In this document: positions 1 to 3,631 of the stretch, piece after piece | Numbering within the stretch: the stretch's first letter is position 1 | Layout: every line of letters starts with the position of its first letter | Assembly (NCBI GenBank): GCA_937960625.1 | Contig: CALGPD010000027.1 | Coordinates: 1-6,628, forward strand | Direction: 5' to 3' | DNA length: 6,628 nt | From: an uncultured Spirochaetia bacterium | GTDB taxonomy: Bacteria; Spirochaetota; CALGPD01 | Notes under the pieces: model-generated | Seen by the model: only the letters and a program-made list of their open reading frames with translations | Databases searched by the model: none | What the model was told of the DNA's origin: nothing | Program-made: the position numbers and the translations under genes

Positions 1-891
1 GCTTTTATACTCGCCTCAATTGGATTAATTATTGGCTTGGCGCTTTCTCTTGTTTTTAATAAAATAGTGCCCCGCGGTTTCAAGGTTTCAGACAAAAATC
101 AAAGCATAATCAGCCTCGCGCCTAATATCACACAAACGTTAATATTTTTAAATTCTCATGATAAAATCGCTGCGCGTTCAGGTTTTTGCGGAGTTTTTAA
201 ACAGGTTAAACATTTGCCTTCAGCAGGGAATAATTTCAACGTAAAGTATGAAAAAATACTTTCATTACAACCAACGCTTATAATTACGCAGGGCAAAAAC
301 CCGGCGTTAAAAAAATTTTCAATTCAGCATAAAATTAAATATCTAAACGTTAATATGGACAACGTAGACACCATTTTTTCAGGCATATTAAAAATCGGAA
401 AAGCTGTATGTAAAGAAAAACTTGCAAAAAGAAAAGTTTCCATGCTTAAAAATAAATTAAATGAGATAAGTAAACTTGAAAGAAACGGAAAGCGCAAAAA
501 GGTATTAATAATATTGAACCGGAGAGAGCATAGCTTGTCCGGTATATTTACAACGGGTAACAAATCTTTTCTTTCACAGGCAATAAGAATTGCGGGGGGA
601 ATAAACGTTTTTAATGACATGAAAATAAATTACTCGTCCGTGTCCATTGAAACAATTTTAAAACGCAACCCCGATGTTATTATTGAATTATCCGTAAAAA
701 GCAATTTAACAAAAAAAAGAACAGCGGACATGAAAAAACAGTGGAGTTCATATTCGTTTATTAACGCTGTTAAAAATAAACAAATATATTTTCTTAAACA
801 AAGCTATATTTTAATTCCCGGCCCCGGGATTATAAAAACTATCAGGCTTTTCAATAAAATATTCACAGGGAAATATAAAGCTAATGACTAA
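1..891 (+). CDS. ABC importer substrate-binding protein, Peripla_BP_2 (BtuF/FecB-like), 5'-partial
   Basis: This extracytoplasmic binding protein would capture a metal chelate (cobalamin, heme or siderophore) and deliver it to the permease encoded downstream. The frame is open to base 1. A TTG at 37 is an internal codon inside a hydrophobic stretch (visible residues 1-18) that looks like a signal peptide or membrane anchor, so the true start lies just left of the window. Of 296 visible residues, family landmarks are SLAPNIT (38-44), the YEKILSLQPTLIIT segment (83-96), an AGG-N-VF segment near 190-204, SIETILKRNPDVII (215-228) and a PGPGI motif (273-277). These match both lobes of the class III (helix-backbone) binding-protein fold. 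No lipobox cysteine is visible; the first Cys is near residue 63. The 3' end overlaps the ATPase gene by 8 bases, so both are in one operon. The family call is firm. BtuF-type cobalamin binding is possible but unproven. Confidence 0.85.
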   Translation, partial: AFILASIGLIIGLALSLVFNKIVPRGFKVSDKNQSIISLAPNITQTLIFLNSHDKIAARSGFCGVFKQVKHLPSAGNNFNVKYEKILSLQPTLIITQGKNPALKKFSIQHKIKYLNVNMDNVDTIFSGILKIGKAVCKEKLAKRKVSMLKNKLNEISKLERNGKRKKVLIILNRREHSLSGIFTTGNKSFLSQAIRIAGGINVFNDMKINYSSVSIETILKRNPDVIIELSVKSNLTKKRTADMKKQWSSYSFINAVKNKQIYFLKQSYILIPGPGIIKTIRLFNKIFTGKYKAND

Positions 892-1684
892 AACCGGATT
901 AGTATTAAACAACGTTTCATATAAATATCCGGGCGGCGGGGAATACGCTGTTTCGGACGTAACCCTTGAGATTGCTCCGGGAAAATTGATTTCTTTAATA
1001 GGGCCGAACGGCGCCGGAAAGAGTACACTATTAAAAATTGCATCGGGAAATCTTAACCCTGAAACCGGTAATATTATACTTGCGGATATAAATATAAACT
1101 TTTTTGATAAAAAACAACTTGCTAAAAAAACTGCGTTTCTGCCCCAGGAAATAAACGAATGGCATGATATAAAGGTTTCTTCGCTGGTGTTACAGGGACG
1201 GTATCCTTATTTAAAAGGTTTTGGTTTTGCCGCGCAAAAAGATATTGAAATCTGTGAATATAATATGAAACTTTGCGGGGTATACGGTTTTAAGGATAAA
1301 TACATTTCCAATCTGTCCGGAGGGGAAAAACAGAGGGTGCGCCTTGCTTCCGTGTTATCCCAGCAGCCGGATATTTTAATCCTTGACGAGCCGACGGCTT
1401 CTTTGGATATACACAATGAAAGAGACTTTTTTTCCATATTACTTGATCTTGCAAACAGCGGAACGGGGATATTAATGTCAACGCATAATGTAAACTTTGC
1501 TTCATTATATTCAAGTGAACTCGTTTTAATGAATCAGGGAAAAATTGTCTGCAAAGGCGGAGCGGATAGTGTTATTACAACGGATAATATTGGGAAAGTA
1601 TACGGAGCAGGTTTCGGCGTAAACATACACCCTGATTCAGAAAAGCCTTTTATATATCCTTTTCAGCGCAAGGGGGATGTTTAA
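884..1684 (+). CDS. ABC importer ATP-binding protein (BtuD/FecE-like)
   Basis: This 266-residue cytoplasmic ATPase subunit powers the importer formed with the adjacent binding protein and permease. All nucleotide-binding motifs are intact: Walker A GPNGAGKST (residues 40-48), Q-loop Gln88, signature LSGGEKQ (144-150), Walker B ILILDE (164-169), the SLD D-loop (173-175) and switch His201. Length and motif spacing are normal for FecE/BtuD/HemV-type proteins, including a C-terminal extension of about 50 residues after the H-loop. The ATG lies inside the last codons of the preceding gene (8-base overlap). The only Shine-Dalgarno-like stretch is AGGG, about 13 bases upstream, which is a little far, so translation probably depends on coupling. 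The stop TAA shares its last A with the permease start. The enzyme class is certain. The substrate cannot be read from this subunit. Confidence 0.95.
   Translation: MTKTGLVLNNVSYKYPGGGEYAVSDVTLEIAPGKLISLIGPNGAGKSTLLKIASGNLNPETGNIILADININFFDKKQLAKKTAFLPQEINEWHDIKVSSLVLQGRYPYLKGFGFAAQKDIEICEYNMKLCGVYGFKDKYISNLSGGEKQRVRLASVLSQQPDILILDEPTASLDIHNERDFFSILLDLANSGTGILMSTHNVNFASLYSSELVLMNQGKIVCKGGADSVITTDNIGKVYGAGFGVNIHPDSEKPFIYPFQRKGDV
1670..1677 (+). promoter_or_regulatory. Ribosome binding site of the permease gene
   Basis: AAGGGGGA lies about 6-8 bases upstream of the ATG at 1684, inside the 3' end of the ATPase gene. It supports that start and the TAATG stop/start overlap, consistent with re-initiation by ribosomes finishing the ATPase. 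Confidence 0.6.
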
Positions 1685-2697
1685 TGGAATATTTAACGAG
1701 GAAAAAATACATTGTAAATATCACTGTGTATTTGCTTTCATCTCTTGTAATTTTTATACTTTGCTTAAAATTCGGTGCTGAAAATATTTCATTTATTGAA
1801 ATATTTAAATCCTTTTACGGAGGGTTAACGGGATTAAAAGCTCGTTTGTTTTATTATCAACGTTTGCCCAGGGTTATAATAGGTTTCATAGCAGGAGGAA
1901 CATTTGCGCTAACCGGGCTTTGCTACCAGAGTGTTTTTAAAAATACGCTCGCGACGCCATTTACAACGGGTATAACAAGCGGCGGAACATTAGGCGCTGT
2001 AATCGCGTTATCATTTACAGGAATAAACTTCAACTTTATTTTTATCAGCGGGGTTCAGGTTTTTTCTTTGTTGGGAAGTTTTCTGGTATTGCTGGTAATT
2101 CTTTCACTGAATAGAAAAAAACACGTTGGTTTTAGCAATTCACTGCTGTTAACGGGAATCAGCATGGGTATTTTAATCAGCGCGTTTGTTTTGTTAATCA
2201 GGTATTTAATCAGCCCGAATATTCTAGCAGTGGTTGACAGATGGGTAATGGGCGGGTTAAATATTAATGGTTTTTCACAAATAGCGCCCATATTTCCGTT
2301 ATTAATCCCGGGTTTGATTTTATTATTCTGGCAGGCTCCAAAATTAAATTATCTGGTGTCAGGCGATGAAATGGCAGGTTCCAGAGGTATAGACACCGCG
2401 TTATTAACGAGGATAGTTTTAATAGGCGGAACCATGGCAACTTCGTCTATTGTTTCCATCACAGGGCCTATTGCTTTTGTTGGGTTAATAATTCCGCATA
2501 TAATAAAAAATATTTCCGGCCATGATATGAGAACGAACTCGGTGTCTGTTTTTTTCGTTGGTGGTGTATTTTTAGCTCTTTGTGATTCGATTTCAAGGGT
2601 AATAATTTCCCCCGCGGAATTGCCCGTAGGAATCATAACCGCATTCACGGGCGGGGCTTATTTTATTTATTTAATAAACATAAGAAAGAAATTATAA
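1684..2697 (+). CDS. ABC importer permease, FecCD family (BtuC-like)
   Basis: This 337-residue integral inner-membrane protein would form, as a homodimer, the translocation pathway for the chelate delivered by the upstream binding protein. It is hydrophobic throughout, with roughly nine to ten membrane segments expected for the family. FecCD hallmarks appear in order: RLPR (residues 60-63) before the second helix, QSVFKNTLATP (82-92), a DRW segment (185-187), the cytoplasmic GDEMA coupling region (227-231), GPIAFVGLIIPHI (261-273), and ELPVGI followed by TGGAYF near the C-terminus (312-327). Common relatives have GAPFF where this has GGAYF, a mild variation. Length is typical and nothing looks truncated. 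The ATG overlaps the ATPase stop by one base and is preceded by a good ribosome binding site. The gene ends tail-to-tail with the next gene, sharing six bases. Whether the ligand is B12, heme or a siderophore is open. Confidence 0.93.
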   Translation: MEYLTRKKYIVNITVYLLSSLVIFILCLKFGAENISFIEIFKSFYGGLTGLKARLFYYQRLPRVIIGFIAGGTFALTGLCYQSVFKNTLATPFTTGITSGGTLGAVIALSFTGINFNFIFISGVQVFSLLGSFLVLLVILSLNRKKHVGFSNSLLLTGISMGILISAFVLLIRYLISPNILAVVDRWVMGGLNINGFSQIAPIFPLLIPGLILLFWQAPKLNYLVSGDEMAGSRGIDTALLTRIVLIGGTMATSSIVSITGPIAFVGLIIPHIIKNISGHDMRTNSVSVFFVGGVFLALCDSISRVIISPAELPVGIITAFTGGAYFIYLINIRKKL

Positions 2698-3039
2698 CGG
2701 TAATTTTTCAACTATTTTACCAAACAAAGGCATGTTAATTTTTTTAAAGAAAAGCGTTTTTAATATCGCTGTTATAAGAACCAAAGCGTAAATACCCAAA
2801 AATGTAAGCCATGTTATTTTCATAATAAAATCAAACTGTAATGGAATAATTCTGCTTATTAAGTAAATAAACGCTCCGTTAATTAAAAAAGCAAACGTTA
2901 TTATAAAAGACTGTTTACCGTGGTACTGCATAACCCGGTCTTTTCTCGTTATATATAGAGGAAGCCACCATCCGAATATGGGGATTAAGTATCCAAACAT
3001 AGCAAAAAGGCGTTTTCCAAAGTTTATATCATTGTTCAT
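2692..3039 (-). CDS. Small multi-pass membrane protein, DUF4870/Tic20-like
   Basis: This 115-residue protein has hydrophobic segments around residues 12-30, 43-62 and 73-96, with basic loops between and after them (TRKDR at 31-35; FFKK at 97-100). The sequence GYLIP-IFGWWLPLYITRKDR followed by YHGKQSF (39-45) resembles DUF4870-type proteins, in which the loop after the first helix ends in a conserved His/Lys/Gln motif. The function of that group is not established, and I infer none. I chose the ATG at 3039 because ACGGG lies about 8 bases upstream. The frame extends to a TTG at 3066, but that codon overlaps the predicted -10 box and has no ribosome binding site. It is convergent with the importer operon and on the same strand as carB, but separated from carB by a terminator, so it is probably its own transcription unit. 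That it is a real gene is likely; the family name is moderate. Confidence 0.7.
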   Translation of the reverse strand: MNNDINFGKRLFAMFGYLIPIFGWWLPLYITRKDRVMQYHGKQSFIITFAFLINGAFIYLISRIIPLQFDFIMKITWLTFLGIYALVLITAILKTLFFKKINMPLFGKIVEKLPL

Positions 3040-3047
3040 TAAATATA

Positions 3048-3091
3048 CCCGTAAATTTTTATACAAATATAACGAGATTTTGATTTACGGG
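3048..3091. repeat. Perfect 9-bp inverted repeat flanking the promoter (candidate operator)
   Basis: CCCGTAAAT (3048-3056) is repeated as ATTTACGGG (3083-3091) with 26 bases between. The promoter-distal arm overlaps the predicted -35 box. The other arm covers the GGG of the probable ribosome binding site. Arm centres are 35 bases apart, a little over three helical turns, so two regulator half-sites on nearly one face are conceivable. The predicted transcript would start inside the spacer, so an RNA hairpin of both arms is unlikely from this promoter. The repeat is certain; its role is inference. Confidence 0.45.
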
Positions 3092-3094
3092 CAA
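3066..3094 (-). promoter_or_regulatory. Predicted sigma70-type promoter of the small membrane-protein gene
   Basis: Read on the minus strand, TTGCCC (3094-3089) is a 4/6 match to the -35 consensus. After a 17-base spacer, TATATT (3071-3066) is a 5/6 match to the -10 consensus. Transcription would begin near 3059, leaving a leader of about 20 bases before the ATG at 3039. In AT-rich DNA such matches arise by chance, but spacing and position are right. Confidence 0.5.
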
Positions 3095-3264
3095 AATTAA
3101 ACGGTATTTTTACAAAATCAAGCCCGCTTTAAGCAAGAAATAATACCAAAAAATCAATAATTCTTATAATTTGCTTCATGGAATACTGTACAATTTTTAA
3201 CCTAAAAATAAATTCAGATTAAAGCAATAATTAAAGCTTCAAGTAAAAGCAATCTCTTTTTATA

Positions 3265-3291
3265 AGCGCAGTACGCAAAGAAACGCTGAGG
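3265..3291 (+). repeat. Degraded ACGCAGAG-type intergenic repeat, left copy
   Basis: ACGCAAAG (3273-3280) and ACGCTGAG (3283-3290) form two ACGCNNAG units at a 10-base period, preceded by GCGCAG. The same motif occurs in reverse orientation about 100 bases to the right. The unit resembles short dispersed ACGCAGAG strings that I recall from intergenic DNA of several bacterial groups; that is recollection, not a search. Confidence 0.4.
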
Positions 3292-3316
3292 AATCAAAAT
3301 AAAATCAAAATCTAAA

Positions 3317-3336
3317 ATTCAAGTCAAAACTTGAAT
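3317..3336. repeat. Small perfect inverted repeat (7-bp stem, 6-base loop)
   Basis: ATTCAAG (3317-3323) pairs with CTTGAAT (3330-3336) across TCAAAA. The stem is AT-rich and no T-run of terminator length follows on either strand. It lies between the two ACGCAGAG-type copies. It could be part of a degenerate mobile repeat, or chance. Confidence 0.3.
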
Positions 3337-3384
3337 AGTTAAAAATACTTATGACTTTACCCGCCATTTAAATATCTCTAGGAA

Positions 3385-3420
3385 ATTCTGCGTTCTCTTA
3401 TTTAACTCTGCGTTAAATTC
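3385..3420 (-). repeat. Degraded ACGCAGAG-type intergenic repeat, right inverted copy
   Basis: TCTGCGTT occurs at 3387-3394 and again at 3407-3414, a 20-base period. On the minus strand these read AACGCAGAAT and AACGCAGAGT, the same unit as the left copy, which lies in the opposite orientation. The pair therefore forms an imperfect inverted repeat enclosing about 90 bases. Confidence 0.4.
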
Positions 3421-3482
3421 TTCTCTCCCATCCATTCTGAATCTTCTTCATCCGCGGGTTGTTTTTAAATATCGTTTATTAC

Positions 3483-3513
3483 AAAAAAAACATCCTCTTT
3501 ATTTTAAAGGACG
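3483..3513 (-). terminator. Intrinsic terminator downstream of carB
   Basis: On the minus strand CGTCCTTT (3513-3506) pairs with AGAGGATG (3498-3491) around a 7-base A-rich loop. The stem is 8 bp including two G-U pairs, and a run of eight T (3490-3483) follows immediately. It starts 118 bases past the carB stop. This is the textbook form of a Rho-independent terminator and separates carB from the small membrane-protein gene on the same strand. Confidence 0.75.
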
Positions 3514-3631
3514 GGGTTAGGCTAACACAAGAACAAATAAGCCGGAGGATTTCTTTATCATGTGAATATATTTTGTTAATTTTGAGGTTCTAAAATATTA
3601 TGAAATTTTCATGGATTAATGGTATTAGGTG

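Larger units (their letters stand above)
3040..3631. other. Noncoding spacer between carB and the small membrane-protein gene
   Basis: This 592-base stretch has stops in all frames, and only trivial reading frames of about 15 codons without ribosome binding sites. On the carB side it holds a terminator (3483-3513). In the middle are two eroded ACGCAGAG-like repeat copies, an A-rich stretch with AATCAAAAT twice at an 11-base period (3292-3300, 3303-3311), and a small hairpin. Next to the small gene are its predicted promoter and the 9-bp inverted repeat. I recognise no tRNA, CRISPR or riboswitch. Confidence 0.75.

Noticed and set aside
37..39. TTG at 37 as the start of the binding protein
   Set aside because: It lies within a continuous hydrophobic segment whose in-frame codons run to base 1, so the gene starts outside the window.
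1207..1514. Minus-strand frames of 74-76 codons inside the ATPase gene
   Set aside because: They overlap the strongly conserved Walker B and signature region of the ATPase and show no protein-family features.
2055..2648. Minus-strand frames of 78 and 99 codons inside the permease gene
   Set aside because: They are antisense to a conserved FecCD permease, and their composition is what that gene's reverse complement would give.
3040..3066. N-terminal extension of the small membrane protein to a TTG start at 3066
   Set aside because: The TTG overlaps the predicted -10 box, has no ribosome binding site, and adds nine residues unlike the rest of the protein. The ATG at 3039 has a plausible ribosome binding site.
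3516..3526. GTTAGGCTAAC palindrome as an operator or attachment site
   Set aside because: It is only a 5-bp stem with a single central base, next to the terminator and not at a promoter. That is too short to distinguish from chance.
3517..3561. Minus-strand 14-residue frame as a real peptide gene
   Set aside because: It is very short and has no ribosome binding site or recognisable sequence. It is kept only as part of the speculative attenuation observation.
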